Below are positions 8,810 to 17,510 of a stretch of 64,000 bases of DNA, piece after piece; the first letter of the stretch is position 1; each line of letters begins with the position of its first letter. Below the pieces are notes generated by a model. That model was given only the letters and a program-made list of their open reading frames with translations. It made no database searches and was not told the DNA's origin. The translations under genes were made by a program, and so were the position numbers. The stretch is from an uncultured Prevotella sp. (lineage in GTDB: Bacteria > Bacteroidota > Bacteroidia > Bacteroidales > Bacteroidaceae): positions 62,001 to 126,000 of the forward strand of contig OMZO01000002.1 in assembly GCA_900315525.1 (NCBI GenBank), read 5' to 3'.

Positions 8810-9961
8810 ATGAGAATATTAATTATGCATCGGTCTTTCGCGTTGGTAGGAGGAGCAGAAAGGGTTATTACAGATAAGGCTAATTTTTTGGCAAATGCAG
8901 GCCATCAGTTGTTGCTTGTCAGTTACGAACAGGGGTTGCATCCATTGCCTTATGAATTGCATCCGTCTGTAGGTTATAAAGACTTGGATTGCCGTTTCTT
9001 TACCTTGTCTAAATATTCATTACCCTTACATATTTTCCATTTCTTACGTCTGAGGAACAAGTTTAGAAAAGCGTTGCGCTCGACAGTTGAGAATTTTAAG
9101 CCCGATGTGGTTGTTCTGGCTTCTGATTGGCAAACGTTGATGGGCGCTGTTGTACAATCTGTAAATCCAATACCGGTTATTGCCGAGTTTCATAATACTT
9201 ATGCTCATATTATGCGTAAGGTGGAATCTTCTGAAAATTGGTTAAGGAAAGTAGTGACTCAATTCTATTATCGACAGACGATTAGCAATTTGAGGAAATG
9301 CTTAAAGTTGGTGGTGTTAACAGAGATAGATGCTCAAAATTGGAGACGGCATTTTGATAATGTTTGTGTCATTCCCAATCCCGTTACCCTATATCCGGAT
9401 GTGATTGATGACATACCCAAAGATAATGGACGTATCATTTTTGTGGGTCGATTTAATCATGAAAAGCGTATAGACAGATTGATTACTGCCTTCTCTATGT
9501 TTGCCGATAGATATCCAGACTGGCATGTCGATATTTTTGGAGACGGTAATGAAAAAGAAAATCTGTTGCGTCAGATAGATGAATGCGGATTGGTAAATCG
9601 TGTAGTGATTCATGAGCCAACAAAAGCTATCTATGATGAATATAAGCGGAGTGAAATGTTGGTACTCTGCTCAGAACACGAAGCTTCGCCACTGGTGCTT
9701 GTTGAGGCGATGGCTTGTGGTGTACCTTGTGTCTCGCTGGATTGCCCAACAGGTCCTCGAGCTATTATTAAAGACGGAGAAACGGGCTTGTTGGCTAAAG
9801 ATGGTGATGTCAATGATTTGGCATCCAAGATAGAATGGCTAATCGTTCATGAGGCTGAACGTAAGGAAATGGGGCTGAAAGCCCGTGTTTTTGCTGCTTC
9901 TCGGAAACAGGATGTTGTTATGGGACAATGGGAAAAACTATATACGGGTATAATTAAGTGA
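8810..9961 (+). CDS. GT4 glycosyltransferase
   Basis: A 383-residue GT4 enzyme beginning MRILIMHRSFALVGGAERVI. The first domain contains TDKANFLANAGHQLLLVSYE; the second has IIFVGRFNHEKRIDRLITAF and E-x7-E in SEHEASPLVLVEAMACGVP. It is related to the pair at 5698-7976 but less closely. It ends in a 4-base GTGA overlap with the start of the beta-propeller gene. Confidence 0.87.
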   Translation: MRILIMHRSFALVGGAERVITDKANFLANAGHQLLLVSYEQGLHPLPYELHPSVGYKDLDCRFFTLSKYSLPLHIFHFLRLRNKFRKALRSTVENFKPDVVVLASDWQTLMGAVVQSVNPIPVIAEFHNTYAHIMRKVESSENWLRKVVTQFYYRQTISNLRKCLKLVVLTEIDAQNWRRHFDNVCVIPNPVTLYPDVIDDIPKDNGRIIFVGRFNHEKRIDRLITAFSMFADRYPDWHVDIFGDGNEKENLLRQIDECGLVNRVVIHEPTKAIYDEYKRSEMLVLCSEHEASPLVLVEAMACGVPCVSLDCPTGPRAIIKDGETGLLAKDGDVNDLASKIEWLIVHEAERKEMGLKARVFAASRKQDVVMGQWEKLYTGIIK

Positions 9962-10932
9962 ACAATTATTCATTTGGAAACATGAATCCTATTAAGGCTT
10001 TTTTCAAGAAGAGAGATGGTGTTTTTGCTGTGCAGTTATTTACAAATAGCAAACTGAGTTTAGATGAATTTGACAAAAATCATCTGATAAGTCGCATGGG
10101 AATTTCTGGATTATGGAAATGGAAACCTATTTTATTTAGGGCGGATCCTTTTATGTTTGTTAAAGATGAAGAGTTATTCCTTTTTTACGAGATACAATAT
10201 GGGTTTGACTATGGAAAGATTGCGATGATTAAAACACGTGATTTGGTTAATTGGTCAAAGCCTGTGATTGTTTTGCAAGAATCATTTCACTTGTCTTTTC
10301 CCTTTGTTTTTGAGGAAGATCATCATATATTTATGATACCAGAGTCGCAGCAGAGTGATTCTATTAGATTATATAGAGCAAATGATGATTTGACTTCGTT
10401 CTCATTTGTAAGAACGCTTTTGCGTCAAGAAAGAGTCAAAGGTTTTCAGTGCAATTATGTGGATAGTCATCTATATAAGAAACAAGGACTTTTCTATTTG
10501 TTTACTTCATATATGAAGGATTGGAAAATGACTCAGGAGCTATATATATCAGATAACCTTCTCGATGGAGTGTTTATAAAACATCCATGTTCTCCAATAT
10601 GTATTAGTCATGAATATGGAAGAAATGGTGGATCAATAATTGAATATGAAGATAAATTGTTGAGAGTATCCCAAGATTGTCATAAAGACTATGGAGAAAA
10701 CGTTTCTCTTCTTCAAATTGTAGAGTTGGATGAGGAACAATATAAAGAGGAGGTATTTAAAAGGAATATCTTCTCAGACAATCATTTGTTTCCTAATGGG
10801 GGGCACCAATTGAATATCGCAAAATTCAATGGGAAATATGTTTATGCAACAGATTACAAACAGAACAAATGGACGTGGTATCACCTTTATCACTCTTGCC
10901 TAGTCAAAATGCATTTGGCCAAGAGAAGATGA
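9958..10932 (+). CDS. Five-bladed beta-propeller protein, GINT1 N-terminal-like
   Basis: A 324-residue protein with repeated strand motifs typical of GH43-like propellers: FRADPFMFVKDEELFLFYEI near residue 60, then FPFVFEEDHHIFMIPESQQS, GFQCNYVDSHLYKKQGLFYL and RNGGSIIEYEDKLLRVSQDC. This pattern recalls the domain at the N-terminus of plant GINT1 and of bacterial proteins in polysaccharide loci, sometimes fused to formyltransferases; that assignment is from memory. The GTG start at 9958 overlaps the previous stop (GTGA), and an ATG at 9982 is the alternative. It may bind or modify a nucleotide sugar or a glycan, but activity cannot be inferred. It ends one base before the convergent GNAT gene's stop. 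Confidence 0.65.
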   Translation: MNNYSFGNMNPIKAFFKKRDGVFAVQLFTNSKLSLDEFDKNHLISRMGISGLWKWKPILFRADPFMFVKDEELFLFYEIQYGFDYGKIAMIKTRDLVNWSKPVIVLQESFHLSFPFVFEEDHHIFMIPESQQSDSIRLYRANDDLTSFSFVRTLLRQERVKGFQCNYVDSHLYKKQGLFYLFTSYMKDWKMTQELYISDNLLDGVFIKHPCSPICISHEYGRNGGSIIEYEDKLLRVSQDCHKDYGENVSLLQIVELDEEQYKEEVFKRNIFSDNHLFPNGGHQLNIAKFNGKYVYATDYKQNKWTWYHLYHSCLVKMHLAKRR

Positions 10933-10933
10933 G

Positions 10934-11926
10934 CTATTTGTGATATTCGTCATCAGAATCTGCTGCTGTCAGATATACAATCGAGTCTTTAGAAGTGATA
11001 TTCTTTTTTCCACCAACAAAAGCGACAGGATAGCTTCTACAAAGTTTGTTGTTGTCAAACAATGATTTTACATTCTTGTCGCTGGTTGTGAAGAGAATCG
11101 CCCCTAATCGTTTTTGGTTACATACTTTTTGGGCTGCTTTGAAGATCAGTCTTATTTGTTCTGGTTTGGTATTATCGTACCTATAATCCACAACCATAAG
11201 TGCATAAACTCCCTTAAATAGGACAGGACGCATTACAAAATAACATGATTCGTCTTTGAGTGTATATATAATATATTGGTGTACAGGATTTTGGAAGAAA
11301 CGTTTGTTTAGGAATTCTTCGTCTCTAATAAAATCAACTTCACAGATGCCTTTGTTCCAATAGCCATTATTCGGAATGAGTATTTCTTTTGGAGATTGAC
11401 ATTTTGTAAAAGACTTGTCTGCAATATGAATTACCGAAGGCAATGATGGAACTGATATAGGTGTTTTCAAAAAGCTTTGGATTTTTCTCCAGATGATCCA
11501 GGGACTTAGAACACAATATTTGCGTACACCGTCGACAAAGATAGTTGAACGAATAAGTTTCTGTATTTTAGTATTGATATCTGTTAATCCCATACCAAAT
11601 CCATATTTGTATGCGGCTATTTCCAACACCAAATCCATGCCAAGTTCTCGTCTGTATTCACTATCAAGGTATGTGTCGTGTCCCCAAATAGCAGTAACCT
11701 CTTTGTCTTGAATCCATGCTTTGGTACTAAAACTAAGATGGCAGCCAACAATGTTTTGGTTATCATCTAAAACAATAAATGAAGTCACAGTTTCTTTATT
11801 ACTATTGATAGCTTCTTCAATATCAAATGATATGTATTCCTTAGAATAAAGTGGAAATTTTTTATGCATATACACAGCAAGGGAGGCTGTGTATTCTGCT
11901 GATAAAGGTATGATTTTTGCACTCAT
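10934..11926 (-). CDS. GNAT-like N-acyltransferase (two-domain)
   Basis: A 330-residue protein on the opposite strand to its neighbours. The N-terminal half resembles a GNAT fold: IVLDDNQNIVGCHLSFSTKA around residues 52-71, then VTAIWGHDTYLDSEYRRELG, where YRRELGMDLVLE resembles the acyl-CoA pyrophosphate loop. The C-terminal half (FVMRPVLFKGVYALMVVDYR, then a helix-rich segment ending LGAILFTTSD) looks like a second degenerate GNAT repeat. Such proteins often acylate amino sugars in polysaccharide loci. The start follows a TATCTTTG box at 11952-11959. Its orientation between two plus-strand operons suggests independent acquisition. Substrate unknown. Confidence 0.6.
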   Translation of the reverse strand: MSAKIIPLSAEYTASLAVYMHKKFPLYSKEYISFDIEEAINSNKETVTSFIVLDDNQNIVGCHLSFSTKAWIQDKEVTAIWGHDTYLDSEYRRELGMDLVLEIAAYKYGFGMGLTDINTKIQKLIRSTIFVDGVRKYCVLSPWIIWRKIQSFLKTPISVPSLPSVIHIADKSFTKCQSPKEILIPNNGYWNKGICEVDFIRDEEFLNKRFFQNPVHQYIIYTLKDESCYFVMRPVLFKGVYALMVVDYRYDNTKPEQIRLIFKAAQKVCNQKRLGAILFTTSDKNVKSLFDNNKLCRSYPVAFVGGKKNITSKDSIVYLTAADSDDEYHK

Positions 11927-11951
11927 GGGCTTGCGTTATTTATTTACGATG

Positions 11952-11959
11952 CAAAGATA
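11952..11959 (-). promoter_or_regulatory. -7 box of the GNAT-like gene
   Basis: TATCTTTG read on the minus strand, a perfect TAnnTTTG, 25 bases before the start at 11926. No clear TTTG lies at the expected distance upstream, so it is a partial match only. Confidence 0.45.
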
Positions 11960-12070
11960 ATATTTGTTTGTGGAATAAGTGAAACAACAACTAATTTTTG
12001 GATTTTCAAAACATTCGTTATGTTTTTTTTGCAAAGTGGAGACTGAAAGCAACAAAAATCTTTCCTACAA

Positions 12071-12102
12071 TTTGGTAAATTCAAGAAGTATTGCTATCTT
12101 TG
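12071..12102 (+). promoter_or_regulatory. Promoter of the ACP/KAS III operon
   Basis: TTTG at 12071-12074, a 20-base spacer and a perfect TAnnTTTG (TATCTTTG) at 12095-12102. The first gene starts at 12158, giving a leader of about 50 bases, longer than for most genes here. No further promoter of this type was seen inside the eight-gene operon. Confidence 0.72.
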
Positions 12103-12157
12103 CACAATTAAAATGTGATAGTTAAGTATATTGTAAGCAATTTTAAAATTAGAAAAC

Positions 12158-12388
12158 ATGGAACTGAACGAGTTTGTTGAGAATTTTGCAGAACAGTTTG
12201 ATGATACTGATGCAAGTGAAATTAAAGCGGAGACCGTATTCAAAGAACTTGAAGAATGGTCATCACTTATTGCCTTGAGTGTGATTGCTATGGTTGATGA
12301 GGAGTATGATGTCACCATCAAAGGAGATGATATCCGTAACTCAAGTACCATTGAAGATTTGTTTAATATAGTCAAGTCAAAGGCATAA
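12158..12388 (+). CDS. Acyl carrier protein
   Basis: A 76-residue acidic, helical protein of ACP size. The phosphopantetheine serine is most likely Ser36 in EEWSSLIAL, where WSSL replaces the usual DSL; helix III has the family pattern EYDVTIKGDDIRNSSTIEDL. It is expected to carry acyl groups as thioesters in the cytoplasm for the two adjacent KAS III enzymes. Its stop overlaps the next ATG by one base, so translation is coupled. It differs from a housekeeping AcpP in the atypical DSL motif and the gene context, and is more likely a pathway-specific ACP for a polysaccharide substituent or a small lipid product. Confidence 0.88.
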   Translation: MELNEFVENFAEQFDDTDASEIKAETVFKELEEWSSLIALSVIAMVDEEYDVTIKGDDIRNSSTIEDLFNIVKSKA

Positions 12389-13449
12389 TGGCTTTTTTGT
12401 CAATTCCCAATGTTGCCATTAAAGGCATGTCTGCTTGTGTTCCATCATGTATTGAGGAAAACAAGGACGTGCCTTTATATACGCCGGAAGAGGCTGAAAA
12501 GGTAATAGAAACAACTGGCGTTGAAAGAAAACATATCGTTACTGATAGCCAAACGGCGAGTGATTTGTGTTTTCGCGCATGCGAAGAATTGCTCGAAAAA
12601 TTGAGTTGGGATCGTGATTCTATTGATCTTATCTGTAATGTGACTCAGACGAGCGACTATATTAATCACCCCAATGTGTTTGTACTTCATGATAAATTGG
12701 GGCTGAAAAACGATTGTATGTCTCTTGATTTGTATCATGGCTGTCCAGGATGGGTAGTAGGCTTGAGTACCGTTGTTTCCTTGATGAGTCATGGCTCCAT
12801 TAAACGCGCATTATTGCTTGATGGTGATAATATCTCTTCCCTTCAATATGGTCAGGATCGCGAAGGTCGTCCCTTGTTTGGCGACTGCGGAACTGCAACG
12901 GCTTTGGAATATGATGAGTCAGCGTCTCCTATGTATTTCCAGACCGGAACTAACAGCAAGGACGGTGAAGCATTAATTCGAAAGAAAGGTGGCTTTCGTC
13001 AACCTTATACTTTGGAAGAATATCAACAAGAGATAGGAATGAGATCTGGCGAATTGAGTACAGATGGCATTGAGGATCTGATGGATGGTATGAGTGTTTT
13101 CTCTTTTGGTATCAGCACGCCTCCCAAGAGTATTAAGCAGCTTTGTGAGCATTTTGGCTTAAGTCTGGACAAAGTAGATAAGTTAGTTTTGCATCAAGCA
13201 AACAAATTTATGGTTCAGAAAATTGCTAAGAAACTGAAAGTTGAATTAGATCGTGTTCCTTTTAGCTTGCGTGATTATGGGAATACCACAAGTGCTTCAA
13301 TCCCATTGACGATTGTTAGTCAATGTGCCAATGAATATAGTACTCGTCTCATGAAGACATTGGCATGTGGCTTTGGTACAGGACTGTCTTGGGCTTCTGT
13401 CTATTTTGAAACATCAGGCGTTGTTTGCCCTGAGGTTGTTGAAATTTAA
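12388..13449 (+). CDS. 3-oxoacyl-ACP synthase III family protein (KAS III)
   Basis: A 353-residue thiolase-fold enzyme with an intact KAS III triad: Cys119 in LDLYHGCPGW, His269 in LVLHQANKF and Asn299 in DYGNTTSAS. KAS III enzymes condense an acyl-CoA or acyl-ACP starter with malonyl-ACP, or transfer an acyl group without condensation. It begins one base inside the ACP stop. The paralogue at 14239 shares the plan, so the operon has two distinct starter or transfer reactions. The starter unit cannot be predicted. General fatty-acid FabH is unlikely, because the gene is embedded in a specialised ACP operon. Confidence 0.88.
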   Translation: MAFLSIPNVAIKGMSACVPSCIEENKDVPLYTPEEAEKVIETTGVERKHIVTDSQTASDLCFRACEELLEKLSWDRDSIDLICNVTQTSDYINHPNVFVLHDKLGLKNDCMSLDLYHGCPGWVVGLSTVVSLMSHGSIKRALLLDGDNISSLQYGQDREGRPLFGDCGTATALEYDESASPMYFQTGTNSKDGEALIRKKGGFRQPYTLEEYQQEIGMRSGELSTDGIEDLMDGMSVFSFGISTPPKSIKQLCEHFGLSLDKVDKLVLHQANKFMVQKIAKKLKVELDRVPFSLRDYGNTTSASIPLTIVSQCANEYSTRLMKTLACGFGTGLSWASVYFETSGVVCPEVVEI

Positions 13450-13461
13450 CGATTTGATTTT

Positions 13462-14229
13462 ATGTATAATCCATTTTCATTAACTGGAAAAACTATTTTA
13501 GTGACAGGTGCTTCGTCTGGTATCGGGCAAGCAACTGCTATTGAGTGCTCAAAATTGGGTGCCTCGGTAGTTATTACAGGGCGAAATAAAGAACGCTTAG
13601 AACAGACCTTTAATGACCTTGATGTCTCACAGGGACAAAATCATCAGATGTTAATCGCAGATTTGACAGATGATGATAGTTTAGAACAGTTTGTTAAACA
13701 ACTACCACTTTTTGATGGAGTTTTAAGTAATGCAGGTGTCCAGACTAGTCAATATCCCATTAAGTTTATCAAGGATGATATTATGCATGATGTTTTTGAT
13801 GCCAATTTGTTTTCCCATGTAAAATTGGCTCGAGATCTTCACAAGAAAAAAAAGTTGAACAAGAATGCTTCATATGTTTTCACAGCATCCATTGGAGGGG
13901 TAGTTGCTCATGTGATTGGCAATTCAGTGTATGATATGACAAAATCTGCCATAAATGCTTTTGCAAAATCATGTGCTGTAGATTTCTCTTCTCGTGGAAT
14001 TCGTTGTAATGCGGTCTGTCCTGGTATGATTATGACTCCCATGACGAAGCCTGAGGGGACTTTGTCTGAAGCTGACTATCAGAAAGATATTGAAGATCAT
14101 TATCTGCTAGGGCGTTATGGTCAACCTGAAGAGGTTGCTCATGTCATAGCTTTCTTATTGTCTGATGCTTCATCTTTTGTGACAGGTGCAAGTATTATGG
14201 TGGATGGTGGAAGTTCTTTGGTTTACTAA
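13462..14229 (+). CDS. SDR oxidoreductase, probable 3-oxoacyl-ACP reductase
   Basis: A 255-residue classical short-chain dehydrogenase/reductase. It has the TGASSGIG cofactor loop (15-22), NAG at 90-92 and the catalytic Ser143, Tyr157 and Lys161 (YDMTK), and ends in the family motif FVTGASIMVDGGSSL. The ITGRNKER segment after strand 2 suggests NADPH preference. Placed between two KAS III genes, it most likely reduces a 3-oxoacyl-ACP to a 3-hydroxyacyl-ACP. No dehydratase or enoyl reductase is present, so the product would stay hydroxylated. It is 12 bases after the first KAS III and 9 bases before the second. Confidence 0.86.
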   Translation: MYNPFSLTGKTILVTGASSGIGQATAIECSKLGASVVITGRNKERLEQTFNDLDVSQGQNHQMLIADLTDDDSLEQFVKQLPLFDGVLSNAGVQTSQYPIKFIKDDIMHDVFDANLFSHVKLARDLHKKKKLNKNASYVFTASIGGVVAHVIGNSVYDMTKSAINAFAKSCAVDFSSRGIRCNAVCPGMIMTPMTKPEGTLSEADYQKDIEDHYLLGRYGQPEEVAHVIAFLLSDASSFVTGASIMVDGGSSLVY

Positions 14230-14238
14230 TCTTGGGGA

Positions 14239-15288
14239 ATGGCAATCATTAGGACAAATAACGTTGGTATCAGTGCCTTGAGTGCATGTGTGCCCAAAAA
14301 GGTCTTTTGTAACAAAGACTTAGGGTATCTGATACCTGAACATGAAATAGAAAAGACTATAGAAAGTATCGGAATCGTTGAACGTAGAATTGCAGATGAA
14401 GATGTGTGTGCGTCAGATTTATGTTATAAAGCTGCCGTTCAACTGATGGAAGATAATCATATTGATCCTGATACGATAGATGTCTTGTTGTTTATGAGTC
14501 AGACGTCTGATTATCGCATTCCTGCAACATCTTGCATATTGCAGCATCGGTTGGGGTTGCCGAAAACGACGGCCTGTTTAGACCTGTCACTCGGATGTTC
14601 TGGATATGTATTTGCGTTAAGTACGGCTTTTGCTTATGCCAGTATGGAAGGTGTTCGGCGAGTTCTTTTGCTTGATGGCGAGACTTTCTCCAAAATTGTG
14701 AACAGAAAAGATAAAGTGGATTGGCCTCTTTATGGTGATGGCGCTACAGCTACCCTCATAGAAAAAGGTGATTACGGCGAGGCTGCTTTCATGCTTAATA
14801 CGGATGGCAGCGGTGAGGATGCTGTGAAAATCCATGCTGGAATGCGCCATAAGATTACACCTGATTCTTTAGTAGAGCACGAGCAGGAAGAAGGTAATGT
14901 CCGTAATGAATTAGAAGTTTATATGGATGGTATGGATGTCTTTAATTTCGCTATTCGCGTAGTTCCCCGAAGTGTCAAGACGTTGGTAAAAGAATGTGGT
15001 TTGGAGGTTGATGATATCGATTACCTGGTATTTCATCAGAGCAATAAATTTATGACAGACTTCTTTATTAAGAAACTGAAGTTCCCTCCAGAGAGGGTCC
15101 CTTATTGCATTCAAAAATATGGGAATACCAGTAGCACTTCTGTACCTTTGACCATTGTTTCTGAACTTGCAGATAAGTTGAAGGGGAACCATCGTGTGAT
15201 GATGTGCGGCTTCGGTGCTGGTCTAAGTTGGGGAACTGCATTGCTGCAGATGAAAGACTGCCAGATTTCACCAGTTATTGAATACTAA
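14239..15288 (+). CDS. 3-oxoacyl-ACP synthase III family protein (second KAS III)
   Basis: A 349-residue paralogue of the gene at 12388. The triad is complete: Cys120 in LDLSLGCSGY, His266 in LVFHQSNKF and Asn296 in KYGNTSSTS. LDLSLGCSGYVFAL is closer to canonical FabH than the LDLYHGCPGW of the first copy, which hints at different starter pockets. It may catalyse the second of two condensations or acyl transfers on the operon's ACPs. In tetronate pathways a KAS III-like enzyme joins a glyceryl-ACP to a 3-oxoacyl chain, and an FkbH-like gene follows here, but the parallel is only an inference. Confidence 0.88.
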   Translation: MAIIRTNNVGISALSACVPKKVFCNKDLGYLIPEHEIEKTIESIGIVERRIADEDVCASDLCYKAAVQLMEDNHIDPDTIDVLLFMSQTSDYRIPATSCILQHRLGLPKTTACLDLSLGCSGYVFALSTAFAYASMEGVRRVLLLDGETFSKIVNRKDKVDWPLYGDGATATLIEKGDYGEAAFMLNTDGSGEDAVKIHAGMRHKITPDSLVEHEQEEGNVRNELEVYMDGMDVFNFAIRVVPRSVKTLVKECGLEVDDIDYLVFHQSNKFMTDFFIKKLKFPPERVPYCIQKYGNTSSTSVPLTIVSELADKLKGNHRVMMCGFGAGLSWGTALLQMKDCQISPVIEY

Positions 15289-15292
15289 TTAT

Positions 15293-15694
15293 ATGCTGAG
15301 TCAATTAAAAGTACATCATGTTGGAATAGCTTGCTTTTCCATTGAGGAAAGCAAAAACTTTTATGAGAAAATCGGGTATAAGGCCTCAGACATTACAGAC
15401 GACCCGATTCAGGATATTCGAATATGTTTTCTTGAAAAAGAGGGAATGCCAAGATTGGAATTGCTTGCGCCAATAGACGAAGCAAGTCCTGTAAATAGAA
15501 TATTGGAGACGCAGGGTGTGACACCATATCATTTATGTTATGAAACAACGGATTTAGATGTCATGTCAAAGATACTGCGACAGGAGAAATTTGTCCGAGT
15601 TAGTAAAGCTGTACCTGCTTGTGCGATTGATAATCATCGTGTAGTATTCTTGTTTAGAAAGGATGTTGGGCTTATTGAATTAGTGGAGGTTTAG
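15293..15694 (+). CDS. VOC family protein, methylmalonyl-CoA epimerase-like
   Basis: A 133-residue vicinal-oxygen-chelate protein, the length of methylmalonyl-CoA epimerase. Motifs match that subfamily: VHHVGIACFSIEES at the N-terminus, RLELLAPIDEASPVNRILET, TPYHLCYETTDLD, and the terminal GLIELVEV. The two His and the Glu residues are the expected metal ligands. In this operon it may epimerise or rearrange a CoA- or ACP-bound acyl unit rather than serve propionate metabolism. The ATG at 15293 follows the KAS III stop by 4 bases; an ATG 5 codons earlier lies inside that gene and is less likely. Confidence 0.78.
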   Translation: MLSQLKVHHVGIACFSIEESKNFYEKIGYKASDITDDPIQDIRICFLEKEGMPRLELLAPIDEASPVNRILETQGVTPYHLCYETTDLDVMSKILRQEKFVRVSKAVPACAIDNHRVVFLFRKDVGLIELVEV

Positions 15695-15699
15695 AGAGA

Positions 15700-17289
15700 A
15701 TGAAATACTTTGTTTTCAGAAATCAGACTGTAGAACCTTTTCTTGGTGACAAAGATGTCGCATATTCTGGATATGGCGACATTAGTTTTGTGCCTCAAGA
15801 TGCCAGCAAATACATTTGGTTCTATCAAATCCCAGTTAATACGAATGACGAACAATTGGCATCTGAAATAGGAGAGTACTTTAATATGCTCCAACTGGTA
15901 GTTAGTCAGATTAATGAAAATAAGGACATTCTGGTGTTTACTTTGGTGCATTTATTTCGTTGCCGTTTGGTTGGAGATTCTGGGGCCGTTGATGAAGCCG
16001 TATCTCAATTTAACTCTGATGTTAGGCAATTAAGTAAAACGCATAAAAACTTACACCTGATAGACTTTTCAGAATTTGCAGAACAATACCCTGCTGACCA
16101 GTTAGTTAACTGGAAGTTCTATATGATTTCTCAGACTTTACTAAATACGAAGTTGGCCAAGAACTTCTCTGATTGGTTTACTCATGTGGAGCGAGAATTG
16201 GAACTGAAACGCAAGAAGTGTTTGGTGCTGGATTTGGATAATACGCTATGGGGAGGCATTCTTGGAGAAGATGGTGCTGATGGTATCAAGATAGGCGGCG
16301 ATTATCCCGGTAAGGCTTTCTATTATTGGCAGCAAGCATTATTGGAATTAAGTAAGACAGGAGTTATCCTAACAATATGTAGTAAGAATAACGAACAGGA
16401 TGTTGAGGAATTGTGGAAACGTAATCCTTTTATTGTGTTACGTAAAGAGCATTTCAGTGCATGGCGAATCAATTGGAATGATAAAGCTTCAAATATTCAA
16501 GAACTAGCAAAAGAGCTGAATATTGGATTGGATAGTATGGTCTTCCTCGATGATAATCCTGCTGAACGGCTGCTCGTAAGTCAGACTCTGCCGATGGTTG
16601 CTGTTCCAGAGTTTCCTTCTAAACCTTATGAGTTGATGCCATTTTTCAAGCACCTTGTAACGACCTATTTCCGGGTATATACAATTACTGATGAAGACCG
16701 TCAGAAGACAGCTCAATATAAGGCTAATGCCCAAAGAGCAGCAGCACGTAGTCAGTTTGTCGATATGGAAGCCTATTTGAGTAGTCTTGATATGAGAATA
16801 GATATTATATCTGCTAATGAGTTTAATATCAGCAGAATTGCTCAGATGACGCAAAAGACAAATCAATTCAATTTGACTACTCATCGATATACCGAATCAG
16901 AAATCAAACAGTTGCTTGTTGAAAAGTGGAAAATTTTTTGCATTAGTGTTTCTGATCGGTTTGGTGATAATGGAATCACAGGAACTGTGTTTTTTAAGCC
17001 CATGTCAGACAATCAATTTGAAATAGAAACATTGTTGTTGAGTTGTCGTATTTTAGGCAAAGGTATTGAGCAAGCCTTCCTTTCTTATTGCTTGAATCTG
17101 TTAAAGCAAGAAGGTGTGCAAACGATTCATGCATCGTATCTACCAACTGCAAAGAATAGGCAGGTCTCAGATTTTTATGATCGGATGGGATTTACTCTTA
17201 CTGATATTCGAAATGAATGCAAGTATTATGAACTACCTCTTCATGAGGCGTTTCCTATAAAACCATATTATAAAATTGAAGTGAAGTAA
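15700..17289 (+). CDS. FkbH-like HAD-IIIC protein (probable glyceryl-ACP synthase)
   Basis: A 529-residue protein with three parts: an N-terminal SGNH-like segment (1-165), an HAD-IIIC domain with LVLDLDNTLWGGILGEDG (Asp178/Asp180) and ICSKNN, and a C-terminal GNAT-like domain from about 400, containing VSDRFGDNGITG and LLLSCRILGKGIEQAFLSY. Characterised FkbH proteins load a C3 unit from 1,3-bisphosphoglycerate onto an ACP, giving glyceryl-ACP. The gene directly before a second ACP gene (2-base gap) fits this. The glyceryl unit could become a chain extender, a tetronate carbon source or a sugar substituent. The family is certain; the final product is not. Confidence 0.87.
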   Translation: MKYFVFRNQTVEPFLGDKDVAYSGYGDISFVPQDASKYIWFYQIPVNTNDEQLASEIGEYFNMLQLVVSQINENKDILVFTLVHLFRCRLVGDSGAVDEAVSQFNSDVRQLSKTHKNLHLIDFSEFAEQYPADQLVNWKFYMISQTLLNTKLAKNFSDWFTHVERELELKRKKCLVLDLDNTLWGGILGEDGADGIKIGGDYPGKAFYYWQQALLELSKTGVILTICSKNNEQDVEELWKRNPFIVLRKEHFSAWRINWNDKASNIQELAKELNIGLDSMVFLDDNPAERLLVSQTLPMVAVPEFPSKPYELMPFFKHLVTTYFRVYTITDEDRQKTAQYKANAQRAAARSQFVDMEAYLSSLDMRIDIISANEFNISRIAQMTQKTNQFNLTTHRYTESEIKQLLVEKWKIFCISVSDRFGDNGITGTVFFKPMSDNQFEIETLLLSCRILGKGIEQAFLSYCLNLLKQEGVQTIHASYLPTAKNRQVSDFYDRMGFTLTDIRNECKYYELPLHEAFPIKPYYKIEVK

Positions 17290-17291
17290 CT

Positions 17292-17510
17292 ATGAAAGAG
17301 AAAGTTATTGAAATTATGAAGGAAGTGTTAGAGACAGAAGATCTCTCTCTCAACACCTCACAAGGAAACTGTGAAAATTGGAATTCATTACGCCAGTTAA
17401 ATTTAGTGAGTGAATTGGAAGATGAATTTGATGTGGAATTTGAACCCGAGGAAATCGCAGAGATGAAATCTGTTGAGATGGTTCTAAAGATTCTCCAATC
17501 GAAACTATAA
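17292..17510 (+). CDS. Acyl carrier protein (second, FkbH-associated)
   Basis: A 72-residue ACP-like protein. The predicted phosphopantetheine site is Ser32 in ENWNSLRQLNLV, a WNSL variant of DSL. The last half (LEDEFDVEFEPEEIAEMKSV) is the acidic recognition helix region. It starts 2 bases after the FkbH-like gene, the arrangement in which FkbH loads its dedicated ACP, and its TAA directly abuts the ATG of the acyltransferase. It is probably the carrier from which the glyceryl-derived unit is transferred. Confidence 0.86.
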   Translation: MKEKVIEIMKEVLETEDLSLNTSQGNCENWNSLRQLNLVSELEDEFDVEFEPEEIAEMKSVEMVLKILQSKL

